Shown: positions 48,837-61,021, counted from the first letter of the stretch. The stretch is DNA of 64,000 bases from Ptychodera flava (GCF_041260155.1 NC_091946.1:34687620-34751619), one strand, 5' to 3'. The notes: generated from the letters alone by a model not told the origin. Numbers and translations are program-made.

Positions 48837-51800
48837 TTTATATATGTCTGATATATTAAAGTTTTGCACAAGTATGGGGCTCTGAAAAAATGTGTTACTA
48901 TTATTAAAGTTATGCGCCCGAAGGGCGCGCCGAAAAATGCAACGGAATGATGAAATTTGTGGCCGGCACAGTGCATTTTTAGCAAGTATGAGCCATCGCG
49001 AAATTCAAAAACACAATGACCCCCCCCATAGGGGATTTCGAATACATGGTGACCTCCCCTACCGCCAAAGTCAAAAACAGGGTGACCCCCATGAATCCAC
49101 CGCCCCCCCCCAGACCGAAGAAACTGACCAGTCCCTTACTGCATGTATGATGCCGCTCGGGTAATGTAGGTCGTCACTAGATTTCCAAACTTCCGGAGAT
49201 ATTGTGCAGTACGTAAGCTAAAACATAAATCACGGCAACTGAACACACTATCTGCAACTTTAATTCCATGCATCCCCGCAATTGTCAGACGGTTCACCAA
49301 CTGACAACGACAACAAAAGTGAAGAACGACGGCCTCCTTGAAGTAAAATACCCATTAGGCCATATAAAGGAAGTTCATTGTTTGCCGTCCTTGGAGTTTT
49401 GCAAAACCCACCAGCATGACAGCCCTGCGCCCACATGGAACTTGACGGGATGCAAACCGTCGATTTGTCCTGAAACGACGTTCTGCACTCCGTCTATTAG
49501 TTATGCATAGTTTACTTTATTACTTCTCGAGGGTCTATGTTAAATGGAAGGTGTGCTTGGCACCTTTTGGTCATCTTAGCAAACCATCAGCCGTTCCAAT
49601 TATATGATTTCCGTCAGACAACGCAATTGTCGTCGACCACTGTCAACCTAATTACATATTTACGACATCACGTGGCTGTAGGTTGACATGAATCTCTGTG
49701 TAGGAATGGGAATGTATCTGTTGTTTTTGTGTGTCTTCTGGTGTCAAGAATTCGTTTGCGGTCATATCTCTGGCCCTGGAAAATGACTAGATCAAGATAT
49801 GTTACTTCTTGTGTCAAACTTTCATATGAAAACTTCAAATGTCGGGTGTAGTTTATAAATTTTGGCAATGAATTCGACTAGCTCATGTTGTGTTTCTTAA
49901 AGGATCATGAAAATGTCGTACTGAATCTGTACCAGAGAGCTATTCGTGTCTGGCTCTGTTCGATGATTTTCCTTTCTATTTCGTAGAATTATAATGTCGG
50001 CTATTTCTTGGGATGATGGGGAGCCAATTAAGTATCCGCAGATTTGTTAATAGTTCCCTTTGAGTAAGAGTGTTAGCATAGATAACATATGCTACGTCAT
50101 GAGCATTAATTCATTTTCGCGATGGTTTCATTTATCGTGTCTAAAACCGGGGTCGAATATATGCATGGTCACCCATTAATTCAGTATCTTTCAACATGTC
50201 AAACAATACAAGTAATATCTCGTATCAAATAAAATTCATGAAAAATTTGACTGTTTCTTCGTTCGTTTGTTTGGTTTTTTTATTTGTGCGACATCTTAAC
50301 AAAAGGCTATTTGTGAATGGCAATAGCTTGCTAATTTTTGATTGAGGTGGATCATATTTGTAGCAACACTGAACATGGTATTTTTAATCTTGCTAAATAT
50401 ATAGATCAATAAGATACCAAAGTTTTCATGATCGTGAACATTTTCATGCGAATGACGTTGCTAATATGCACATTAAATGAACCGACACAAAATTTGGGAT
50501 ATATACAAGTACCTCGCAAAAGTAGACAAGAAGACGACACTTGTTTCACATATTGTTTATACAAAAACATGCGAGTAACAATAGACATTTGCAGCTTTTG
50601 GTAAGGTTATTGCTAATCTGCATATTCGATGATATTTTGAAGGTATATTTTTTATGATTAATTTGTCGATGATGACCGACCCACATTTGATGAAACTTTG
50701 TGCATATAAATTGAATGGCTGCTGGGATGTTGATTATATATAATTGCGTTAATGAACTCTGGAGGTGTCTATAGTTTTCTCGTATCAGCATGCCGTTGTT
50801 CGCAACGTTGATATTTAAGAACTAACATAATGATCAATATGCGTTCGAGGCTCCCGTGGAAGCTAACGTCATGGTAAGATGAAAGGCAAATGTTTTGCTA
50901 AAACCAGTCTTACTAAAACCAGTGCAAAATTATGGCGAGAATATATACAGATAGGAGTAATTTTTTTCAAAAGTGTAATAAAAGATTACACATAACAATA
51001 TTACTCGTTACCCTCAAGAAGGGCTGAACATAACGCTTTAAATCATTAAGTTGACATTTGATTTAATTCCTAAACATGTCATCTGTAATGTAACGAGGGC
51101 TTTATTTGGTAATGAGTTGCTACGCTGGACAAAAAACATTGTATATTACCAGTTCTGGCCAATCTACAGCTCGTATATAACACAAGTGATACAATTGGTC
51201 ACAGGACGTTCGCTCTCACTTGTCAAACATATTTACACATTGATTCAGCGATGAAACATAAGGAAATGGACCAATCGTAGACAGCCTTGCAAAACAGCTG
51301 CGACTAGTACTAGTATTTGAAGTGAAAGGTCATCCACCCGTTGTGCGGCCTAAATCCATTGCAACTAACGATCTTTGTTTCTTTAATTTCAGAGGATGAG
51401 AATTTACGTGCTGTTTGGGACATCTAAAACTCATTGACTGCCGCAAAAATCGACGTATGGAGTTGTCATGGCGATAATCAAGGCTTCGTAAGGAACGTCA
51501 AAGAGGAAATTTTGGAAACATCTGATCAACCAATATCAAAAGATGAAAGAATGGACATTTCTGAGGACGAGATCTCTGTCTACATTTTTACCTCTGGCAC
51601 AACAGGTATATTTCAGATATACATATTTGAAAACAAATACCTACCGAACTGTTACGTTCAACATTGCGGTATCGCCCTTTTGACCATAAAAGACCTTGGC
51701 ATGAAGAAATAGTTGAAATTTTTCAATGTTCTTTAAGGTAAAGTGCGCCTCAGGTACAGAAAATTGTACCCTCCAAATTTCATTAAGCTTATATTCATTT

Positions 51801-54280
51801 GGTGTACCACTTGTAAGGCTCATTTTTAAGCTATTCAACAGTTTTCACTGACTTGGTTTTGTTAAAATCTGTAAATTTACTTTCTCCCATAGAGATAACG
51901 AAAGGGTGGCGGCCAACGCAAATTTAATATGTATATTTTTAGATTGAGTAAATATTTGAGTCTTTCACTTTGAAGGCGCAAACTGCCTTAAGAATCTAAA
52001 GTCACTCACCTCTGTTGGGTTAATTGCCCCATCCGTTTCTATTCCATTAACCCTAAAAATTTGATTCCATTTATCGGGTAGTTACGAAACAGAACAATAG
52101 TTATAGAAACCACCGGATAGAAAGCTCAGTTTCTCTCTAACAGGTCACCCTAAGGCAGTCCCAGTTTCTCAATTAAAGATGGTGCAGGTCGGCCTGATGC
52201 TCATGAACGTCGACTTACAGCACATTGATCGCTTCTACGTTTGTCTTCCTCTATACCATGGTACTGCGTGGCTCGGAATTATCACAGCTATCCATCGAGG
52301 TATTGTTTACGATTTAACATGTCCTCCTATGAGTTCTTTGCTCAATTTGCAGAAAAGTATGTATATTAAGGGAGCGTTCAGTTATTGCGTCCGGGGATGG
52401 GCCGGCAAAATCCAGGGTGGTCACCTCAAATTTGAAAACTGCAAAGGGGGTCATGTATTTTTCAAACAGCTTAGAGGGGGTCACTTAATTTTCATAAGTG
52501 TCCGTCATGTCAAAAAGCAGTTTCAGTGTTCAGAAAAATTCTGGAAGATAAAAATGATTCGCTGCATGATTTCATTCTCTGAAGTCATTTAACTGTAAAT
52601 CTGAACAAAAGTATAATTATCTGTCACATGAAAATCATGCCTTGGCAACTCTGAGGCTTGTCTTATTGTAAATCTAGCTCACTGAGGGCAATGACAATTC
52701 CTATTACTTACATATTAGAGATATAGCAAATTTTGTCATGGAAAATATTTAACAGTTACCTGTAGGCTACTGGTACCATGAAAAGTAAAATTATACTTTA
52801 GGTGAAATTCCAATATCATAATTGTTGTCCAAATCTAAACTTTCAAATACATTGTACCCTATTTGAATCAAGTACATTTTTATCAATTGTCAAACACCTA
52901 TAAAAGCAGAGATTAAGTTAGTTTACCATTGTAAAAAAATATTCATAGTTTTCTCATAGACTCCGTATGTATAGTGAATCAACATTTCGGTGAAATTCCA
53001 AAATCCAATTTCTTGCATACACATCAACTTTTAACCATCCCAGTCTAACTAAGTACTTTAAAATGAATTATCAAAAGTCTCTGAATACACAAATTTAGCT
53101 AGCTTTGTATTGCAAAAAAAGTATTCATAGTTTCCTCATAGACAACCATGTATAGTGAATCAAAATTTCGATGAAATTCTAAAATCCAATTTCAGGCTAA
53201 CACTTCCATTTGCTACTACCCTAGTCTAATCAAGTATATTAAAATGAATTATTAAACATCTATAAATAGACAGATTTAGTTTGTTTTTTATAGGGGAAAA
53301 ATTATTTATAGTTCCCTCATAGACTCCCATGTATTGTGGATGAACATTTTCAGTGAATTTCCAAAATCAGATTTCTTGTACGCATAATATGCACCTTTAA
53401 TCATCATATTATCAAGTACAATTATGTTAATTATCAAACATCTGTATATGCACAAGTATAGCAAGTTTTTCATAGGAACAAAATTATTCACAATTTTATC
53501 ATAGACTCCCATGTGTATAGTGGTTGAACATTTTTGGTGAAATTCTAATGTCAATTTTTTGTACACATAAAAGTTTTAACAACCCTATTTCAATTAAGTA
53601 CATTTATGTCAATTATTAAATGTCTATAAATGCATAGATATTGCTAGTCATGTATTGAAAAATAACAACTAAGTTTTCTCATAGACAACCACATCAACAT
53701 TGTAAACAGCTGATTATCAATTAAATCCAAATATCAAAATTTTGTACACACGCTTGCGCAAAAATATGGAGATCCACCTATAATTTCTGCCCAATCCCTT
53801 GAAGGGGTAATTTCAAAATTATAGCAAATCAGAAGGGGAACATTTGAACATTAACCCCATATGAGTTTGTAAGGGGTCATTTGAAAAACCTGAGTATTTT
53901 TTTTTATTCTATTGCCACCCCCTCCAGAGGTGTTTATGTGTGCCGCTTTACTCTTAAGCAATGGGGAGGTCATGAAATTTTTGTCTTTTTAAAAGGGGGG
54001 CTCATCAATTTTTGGGGGCAATGGGTAGGGGGTTCACTTATTTTGACTGATGCGCAGGAAGAATTTGCCGGCCCGCCCCCGGCCGTAATTACTGAACAAT
54101 CCCTAATGTCGGCCTGCCTGTCTGTCTTTTTTGCTGTTCTTTTTCAAACCCTATGTATGTATGTATGTATGTATGTATGTATGTATGTATGTATGTATTT
54201 ATGTATGTATGTATGTATGTATGTATGTATGTATGTATGTATGTATGTATGTATGTATGTATGTTTGTAGTATGTATGTA

Positions 54281-54311
<31 letters not shown>

Positions 54312-55367
54312 ATGTATGTATGTATGTATGTATGTATGTATGTATGTATGTATGTATGTATGTATGTATCTATGTATTCGCTAGCTGACATATCCATACA
54401 TAATTACCACTAAACCGTCATGATTCAAATGCACAGAGCGAGGAAATAGGGCGAGAAGAGAGAACAAGAAAAAAAGGCTAAAAAAAAACAAGGTTCAATA
54501 GCAGTACTCTTTATTCTTTCTTATATTTTAATCGGACATCCATGAGCCCCCGTGATTCGGGTACACTTTCGAAGCATTCACCTTCGATATATATCCCTAT
54601 GATATAAATTAATTATAAATGAACATTCACAACTATTTGTTAAATGCAGCTCAGAAATCTGATGCAATTCAGCAGATGCATTTTTACATAAGGACTAATG
54701 ACAGAAAGTCGTTAAATTTGCATAGGAACTAATAATGAGCATACTCATCAAACTGTCAGCATAATTCAACCTAAGAATAATCAATGTACCTAAGAAAACT
54801 AATGAATAGAGTGTTTTCAGCTAATTATATATATGGCTTAATTACAGATATTAAAATTAAATATGCAAAGAATCAAATAATAAGTATGTCACGCTCAGCA
54901 TGTCGAGATCTTAATGTGACCAACATACCTCAGAGTTGCATTGATGCTTGTTGTTGTAGCCTAATATACAAGTTTTCGTTGAAGATGCAAATGAATCACA
55001 TATAAGGCATATAACCAAAGTTTTGCAAAGCCAGACTATGTAATAGAACAGTCTGAGTGCCAGCAAAGTAACATCACATTCGGTTATTATTAATTCCACA
55101 GCTTGCACAAATGCATTCATAATGCAAATTGCCATTTTAATTATTTAGGCAACGCGAATTGAAATAAATTATAACATGTATCATTATTAATATTCAAGTA
55201 AGATTGTGTCTACACAAAACGATTTTATTTTTTCCTCTCCAGGACTGACTGTAATTCTTGCAAAGAAATTTTCAGTTCACAATTTTTGGGATGATTGTCG
55301 ACGTCACAGCGCTGACGCCTTCATGTATGTCGGTGAACTGTGTCGGTATCTATTAACTTTGCCCGAG
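47588..55367 (+). CDS. FATP / very-long-chain acyl-CoA synthetase, copy C (exons 1-4, runs off window)
   Basis: Exons 47588-48068, 51393-51605, 52144-52299 and 55243-55367, all GT-AG, with phases identical to copy B. Exon 1 (160 codons) has a hydrophobic N-terminus (residues ~9-30, KALKIASGALATLGLLNYV), then QAKKQPDKAYVIYNN, TYGDIDRMSNKFAN, VAMFMYNEPAYLWMFFGFEKLG and INYNLRGESI. Exon 2 ends YIFTSGTTG and exon 3 begins HPKAV, forming the ATP-binding P-loop; exon 3 also has PLYHGTAW. Exon 4 has LTVILAKKFSVHNFWDDCRRH and VGELCRYLLTLPE. One defect: TAA at 51425-51427 within exon 2 (AVWDI*NSLTAAKIDVW). Otherwise open and close to copy A/B. Exons 5-9 were not found up to 64000 and should lie to the right. 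Confidence 0.88.
48287..49135. mobile_element. Harbinger-type MITE, 849 bp, TTA duplication
   Basis: TTA at 48284-48286 and 49136-49138. Inverted ends GGGACTGGTCAATTTCTTCG and GGGACTGGTCAGTTTCTTCG (reverse strand), both followed by a G-rich tract. The interior has 'gcccgaagggcg' repeats (48600, 48725, 48908), a (TA)n run at 48764-48833, and 'ctgaccccccctattcca' copies. In intron 1 of FATP copy C. Confidence 0.9.
48764..48833. repeat. (TA)n microsatellite
   Basis: About 35 TA units inside the MITE at 48287-49135. Confidence 0.95.
49668..50045 (-). pseudogene. Penelope-like element reverse transcriptase fragment
   Basis: Minus strand from 50045: GSPSSQEIADII (the GSPxSPxIA palm motif), QYDIFMIL (position of the usual RYVDDTF), then stop, ELVEFI, HPTF, and after a frameshift LKFSYESLTQEVTYLDLVIF, then RKRILDTRRHTKTTDTF and HRDSC. 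The NYLD-type and KPT..FLH..SCHP-type motifs are characteristic of Penelope-like retroelements. Stop and frameshift show it is dead; it is about 125 codons long. In intron 1 of FATP copy C. Confidence 0.7.
50046..51392. other. Right part of intron 1 of copy C: no element defined
   Basis: AT-rich. 'gctaatatgcacattaaatga' near 50459 and 'gctaatctgcatattcgatga' near 50611 recall the TATGCAAAT units in reverse, so a decayed Helentron-like piece is possible, but ends were not found. Confidence 0.35.
51737..51987. mobile_element. TTAA-flanked MITE, 251 bp (family 3)
   Basis: TTAA at 51733-51736 and 51988-51991. Ends GGTAAAGTGCGCCTC and, reverse strand, GGCAGTTTGCGCCTTC. The interior shares 'tcccatagagataacgaaaggRtggcggcc'-type sequence with the family-1 elements. 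In intron 2 of FATP copy C. Confidence 0.75.
52370..54103. mobile_element. Harbinger-type MITE, 1734 bp, TAA duplication
   Basis: TAA at 52367-52369 and 54104-54106. Ends GGGAGCGTTCAGTTATTGCG and, reverse strand, GGGATTGTTCAGTAATTACG, then 'gggccggcaaa' / 'gggccggcaaat'. The interior has about five units of 182 bp marked by 'catagactcccatgtatagtg'-like sequence near 52960, 53142, 53325, 53508 and 53685. It is related to 30770-32289 in both ends and units. It begins about 70 bp after exon 3 of copy C. Confidence 0.87.
54153..54372. repeat. (TATG)n microsatellite
   Basis: About 50 TATG units with a short GT interruption near 54282-54294. Cys/Tyr/Met/Val frames on + and His/Thr/Tyr/Ile frames on - are artefacts. 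Confidence 0.96.
54400..55242. other. End of intron 3 of copy C: nothing recognised
   Basis: AT-rich, no coding or repeat structure identified apart from the C/T-rich tract and AG (55241-55242) of the exon 4 acceptor. Confidence 0.5.
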
Positions 55368-56129
55368 GTAAGGTATTAAGTAAAGGTACAGTTTGCGCGT
55401 ATGTCATAGTTGTGACAATCAATCAGTATATCTAACTAGTGTTGCTCAGTGGACATTGCTATATTAGTCCGATAATTGGGTACAAGGTTCACGGTAATAG
55501 AGTTCATAATGATTCGTCGATCGGTGACAGCATTTTACTTCAAAATCTCCCTAAAAGAGACTATTAGAAATCGTCTATTTTACCATCTGTTTAAATCTTT
55601 GTGTTCCTGTATCAATTTTCCAAACCTTCTCGGTAAAGTTCATCGATCATAATCATCTGATTTACAGGATACATCTCATCGACCTTCTCTTAACTGTTGT
55701 GAACGATAACTAGTCCTGAAATTTCCATGATTTTCACGGCGATAGACATCGCGTCTTCATGTTGCCAACATTGTTTGTGCATGAAGTCGCAAAGCACTCA
55801 ATTTATAGTTTTAGGAATAATGGTCGGAGCAAGAAAGTAACAAACCAACTGCGTTATTATTAATGACGACATGGCAACTATGTTTCAATGATAATTTCTG
55901 GTTACCCTTGTTTCTGAAAAGTGTTTCGTGGTCTTCTTAACTGTTCAACTTACAGCTGGAAGGTTGCAAAATGTGGTTTCACAAAGCGCATGCGTCAAAA
56001 CTTACAATGACTTTTTTCCGTCGATACAGATTTGCCATCATCGCTACCTCGTTGCTGCTTTGCGCCTACTGCCACAATTGCCATCAAAGTAATATATAAA
56101 AAATGAACCCTCGAGTTTCCAAGGGTACG

Positions 56130-56815
56130 ATTAGAAATTTCGATTGTCAGGTTTCTTTTTTTCGATGACTTCGTCCCATCTAACGTGATATTGCTTTATG
56201 AAACTGGCATACTTTCACTATGTATGAAGGGCACATACCGCAAGTGCGTTTATATTTCACACAAGTTATGACGCCTAAGTTTGATGCCGTTGGACTTTGC
56301 ATTCTGATTCACATATAGATGCTTCTTATTTATTTTCAATTTGTTTTTGTTATCGTACAAATTTTAGAAGTTACAATTTCAATTAAAGAAATGCAATATT
56401 GAACTGTGTGCACTGTTCAAATGGACGCAAAACACAAATACTTTGTTTTGTCTGCACGTGCGTATTTTTTTCTGGAGAAAAAATCGGAAACTTTTCTTTT
56501 AGAAATGTCAATCGTTGAAGATACTATGTTTCAAAACAAAGCCATGACTTTCATGGCAATCAAATTTTCCGTACAGTTGTCATATAACAACCATTGACGC
56601 GTGTAATGAAGTAAAATCGCATCGTCTTGCAGTTTACAGTAACAGAATTAAGCAGGTTGTATAAGAAAACATTCAAATAATAAAATGTGTATTTTAACCG
56701 CTAACCCGCCCTTTTTTTCGAGTTTCTAGTGCACACAAAACAAGGAATTACTTACTATGAATATACTGAGATAGTATGTTGTATACCGTATACGGTAGTC
56801 AAAAAAGTTGTAGCG
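56130..56815. repeat. Intronic block shared with 950-2330 (copy C side, empty hAT site)
   Basis: Co-linear with the block upstream of exon 5 of copy A but without the 580-bp hAT-like insertion; the empty site is 'tttgcattctga' near 56294. Lies in intron 4 of copy C. After about 56815 similarity ends; a piece near 58538 ('tattcagcttgtcaac') again matches 2310. Confidence 0.75.
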
Positions 56816-57155
56816 GCCGCTCCCGAAACGAGTATTTGGACTAACGTATGTAGCCTACATGTATTTGGAATGGAATTGAATCTCTATATACCTACGAGTT
56901 GGACAAGAGCGCACATCCTGTCTTTACATAGGCGCGGCTATTTTGACTACTTTGTCACGCATTATGTGATATAATAAATGTCATCTACCACAATGTCTAG
57001 TACCCGAAAATGGACTTTGCTGACAAGGGAAGCTCTCGTTTAAAAGACAGTGGGACATTTGCTTCAAAATGATTATTTTTGATCACTTTTACAAGCCGGG
57101 TTTTGCTATTGCTGTGCGCCACCATTTTGAAACAAGCAAACTCTCGCGAGACTTA

Positions 57156-58151
57156 GGGGCCGTGTATGATATATAATTAACACACGCACACAGTAAACGC
57201 AGCTTCTGTGTTTAGGGGGAGGGAGTTTGGCTGTATTTCGATTACCGTGCGCAAAAATTGCATTAGGCCTACAAGTTTTGCTATCGAAACATCTTGCTAC
57301 ACGTTTTTCTGTATCGAAAAATATCGCGCTATATTGTTTGGCGTGTACGAAGCCAGTACGGCACCGACGCTACACCAGCATTCTTCTGATATACTTGTGA
57401 TGATCAGTGCACGAGTAAAATTTTCATATACCTACATTAACGTGCCTGTATGGGAGAAAGCGCCCTCAGATCCGTTTTTTTTTCGTTCGTATCACGCCCC
57501 AGCCTGGTGCCCAAATATGGGCAATTGCGTGCATTTCTGAACTACCTCGATTCTGGTTGCTACGCGAGTTGCTATCCGCAAACTTTCCATTCGTACACAG
57601 ATCGTAGTTTCGCATGGCGACATTGGAGCCGCGACGGTGACATCGGCTTATATTTTCTAAATTCTAGTGAAATCCTGTGTATACTAAGTGCGTGCCAGTT
57701 CAGTATGAATTACAATAAATTGACATCACGCTTTTGTCCTTCTTACACCCCGATTTCCGCCTGGATCTCTGTTCGTAGTACGGCCTTTGCGGCCCTGGTC
57801 GTACGGGCCCTCGCGCGCTCGGGCCCTTCCGCCGTACGACCTCGGGCCGCAAAAGCCGTATCAGGGCCATAAAGATTTTTTTGGATACACAGTTTCATTT
57901 TATTCTATTGGTTGCGTCATTGTTGAGTTGGCGCTGAACAGGAATTGATTTTAGAGGGGTATGGGGACGGTCGGTAGAGTATGCATGATTTCATAGCGAC
58001 ATAATTACCGAATTTGTTTGCTGCAGATACAGAATGAGACTTGGTTGAATTTTCGCACTTCCAAACTTTCGTTTGGGGGAGGGGAGGGAGTTGAGGCCAA
58101 ACGCACATAGTTTCGTTTACCGTGCGCATGTTTTCAATTATCCATGGCCCC
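57156..58151. mobile_element. Harbinger-type MITE, 996 bp, TTA duplication
   Basis: TTA at 57153-57155 and 58152-58154. Ends GGGGCCGTGTATGATATATA and, reverse strand, GGGGCCATGGATAATTGAAA; further in, 'gtaaacgcag' and 'ggtaaacgaaa' pair, and both ends reach an A/G-rich 'gggggaggga' tract. Insertion of this element separates the shared intron block from the motif at 58538. A GC-rich hairpin lies inside at 57779-57860. Open frames here are not of a known family. Confidence 0.75.
57779..57860. repeat. GC-rich hairpin, ~82 bp
   Basis: TACGGCCTTTGCGGCCC at the left pairs with GGGCCGCAAAAGCCGTA at the right, and GTCGTACGG with CCGTACGAC further in, with a GCGCGC-containing loop. A few mismatches. 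Much more GC-rich than the surrounding sequence. Confidence 0.8.
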
Positions 58152-58154
58152 TTA

Positions 58155-60115
58155 TATAGGTCGATGCGATTCGAACTGCTTACTCACGTGGGAATTCAAA
58201 ATCGGCTGCGGAGAGCCATCAGCGGTTCGAACATTTGTTTTTTGTCCCTGGCCTCTGTTACACTCCTAGTCTGATTTATCTGTGTACTTTGCCCGTCATG
58301 ATTGATTTTCGTCGGTCAACTTGATTGCTGAGCAGTTTCAAGTTAAATTACTGAAAACTATTAATTGCTATTTTTAAAAATATATTTAACAGCTCTCCTC
58401 CCTCTACAGCACTTTGGCAAAAAATCTGCAGTGAACATCGTGATTGCATGATGGGAATGATAAAATCATCAATGTCAATACCTCACCCTGCGCTCGCTCT
58501 CAGTTCAGACCTGTTACATATTTTATTAAGTTATACAGTATTCAGCTTGTCAACTCAACCTTTACATGTGTAGACTACTTAGAGCATATTACCCAATATT
58601 GCATGTTCCTGTGTTGTATAGCACTAATGACACAAATGCAGATACGACGCAAGGAATAGTCGATTTTGAGTAATACCCTTTTTATCATTTACCCATGCCC
58701 AGAATTTTGTAAATAATAGGTAAACCCTAAACTTTTAAGGCCCTACGTTTATTTCACCATGGGCATGAATATAGAAGTATTTCTGTAAACATGCTCCATT
58801 CTTAAACTGTATGAAGAAGTCAACAACAAAGTCTCCATATGTAAATGAGCAGCAAGAGAAAATATACCGAGATTCAAAATAGCCTAACGGGAAGAGCTTT
58901 TTATGGTGCAATATGTTCTTACAATCGTTACCGATCAAAAACTTTACCCTGCTATAAATCTCTCCTGATTTCGATTGCGCTCTGTCGTCGTACAGAGCGG
59001 CGGAGAGAGGCGGCCGTTTCATGTGTTTACACTTGGAGTTGCGATGTCTACTGGTGTATATCAATCCTCTATTCCGTGAAAACTTGCAAAACATATACCT
59101 TGCTATATGTCAAATAGATGTGAATTGATGATTCAAAATGTATGTCCCAACGGCTGTCAACTTTGCTGACGCGATTGTCAAAGTTTTAGCAGATGGTGTA
59201 TTATTTTACTAGGTTCAGTGTATCATTTTTACCAGTATAGGCTACGGAATGTGCGATCACTACTATATAGCTCCTATCAAAATCTGAGATGTCCGCTACG
59301 TTTATTGAACCAGTTGGGCGCGCGGGACTAAAATACATGTAAGTCCTAGTTTGTAATGTTTAAATTTGCGTGCAGCAGAGATTGTAGGGGCGCGCCGGGC
59401 GCGCGGCGCGGTCAACGACTTCGGCTGGTCCCCGCCTCTGCTCAGTGACAAGCACAAAGAGGCAGGTAACGGGAAACCGCCATGTATCGAATTAAAAAAT
59501 GTGATTGGTTGAACCATGGCGCGCTGTCATTGGCTGTTCGATTTTACTTCGAAGTAAAGCTAATATTATCACAGTTTCATTATGCGAACGTGGCTAGAAT
59601 TTAACCAAGGATTTAATTACCATTCTTACAAGTTTTGAAATATTGGTAGTCACCAGACTAGACTAAAAAGCACGCGATAAAAATTGGCTGTAGACCAGTA
59701 CGCGCGCACCCGGAGTATGTCATGTGGTTGCAAACCTGTCACACGAGTACAAGTAGGACGTACGCCCTCTATGGTCACCTCTCTCGTCCGAAAATGTTAT
59801 GCAGAGTTGCATTGAACTTTATACAAGTATTACTGGTGAGACGTCGCGTGTTTTGCCTGAAAAATGTCAATAATTTTTCTGTTTTGGTAGAGTAATGGGG
59901 TGTGAATTTATAAGAATCTTTTTTTCTCTCTGATGGTGAAACAAGACAGGAACAACAGTGACACAGGATCATGTTTTACTTTCCAAGATTTTATTCATTT
60001 CAACAATTCAAGATTACAACAAGTAACAACACAATCTTACATAATCAAACTTTCTAACGTCAACAAAGGATGAAGAGTGAATAAAATTAACGTTTTCCTG
60101 TGGTAAAAATCTTAC
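58155..60115. other. Intron 4 of copy C, middle: nothing defined
   Basis: No gene recognised. 59390-59425 is a GC-rich stretch ('ggggcgcgccgggcgcgcgg'). 'tattcagcttgtcaactcaa' near 58538 matches the region before exon 5 of copy A, but that exon does not follow here. Confidence 0.45.
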
Positions 60116-60118
60116 TTA

Positions 60119-61021
60119 GGGAGTCGTCATTATTTACAACCTTGGGGGAAGTCGGGGGAATTTCATGGTATTCTGAAATTTTGAGTAAACCCCCTGCCAA
60201 CCCCTATGCATTTGAGTAACCCAGTCTCTAACACAGAAATTTTGACTGATCCCCCCCCCCCACTTAGACCATAAAATACCAAGACATGTATTTGTAACAT
60301 TTACAAAACAACAGCAATAGTACAGACCTTTCATATCCTGCTAGAATATCATCGGTTACCTCATGACAGCTGAAAAAGATGAAACCGGCAAAAGGAAATT
60401 CAAAGTCACAATAAAATGTAGATACAAAAGCTCATGCTGTAACCACTATCCAACCATATAGTGTTGTTTACTTTGAATGGGTATCATGACAAGGTTTTCA
60501 CTAAGATATCTGACAGGGCAGAATTTGAAAGTACAGGAGAACAGTCAGGGGGCTAGGGGGCAGTGTCAGAGGAGTTGTACCCTCTCGTGTTGAAAATTTG
60601 AGAGATTGATGTGTGCAACAATGCAGTCTGGTGCAATATGAGAAATGTTATCAATTTGTGTAAAACTGTTAGAACACCCCACAGGGGGAAAGTGTGAGAG
60701 GCGTGTCCCCTCTGACACGTTGGAAATTTTGAGAAATTAATGAGTTCAATGATGCAATCTGGTGCAATATTAGGTGTTTTCTATTTGTTTTTACTAAGTA
60801 AAACTGTTAGAACACCCCAGGGGGAGAGGAAGTGACAGGGGGTCCCATTAGGAATTTTGAGAAATTGATGAAATGGTACAATCTGAGAGGTATTTCAATT
60901 CATTTTGTACCAAAAATTGAGCAACCCCCTTCTTTCTCTCCAATTTTGAAAACCCCCTTGTAGCTAATAATTTTTTTGAGTGACTACCCTCACATTCCTC
61001 TGAAACCCCCCCCCCAGGCCC
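60119..61021. mobile_element. Probable TTA-flanked MITE with internal repeats
   Basis: TTA at 60116-60118 and 61022-61024; left end GGGAGTCGTCATTATTTACA resembles the other TWA-flanked elements. The right end GGGCCTGGGGG (reverse strand) is a weak match. Three imperfect units share 'caatctggtgcaatat' and 'actgttagaacacccc' (near 60630, 60760, 60900). Boundaries less certain than for the other copies. Confidence 0.45.

Noticed and set aside
2516..55367. The idea that exons of A and C are one gene split by mis-ordering of contigs
   Set aside because: Exon phases would allow it, but copy B lies complete between them, and A and C differ in flanking repeats; a tandem array is simpler. A scaffold error cannot be fully excluded from sequence alone.
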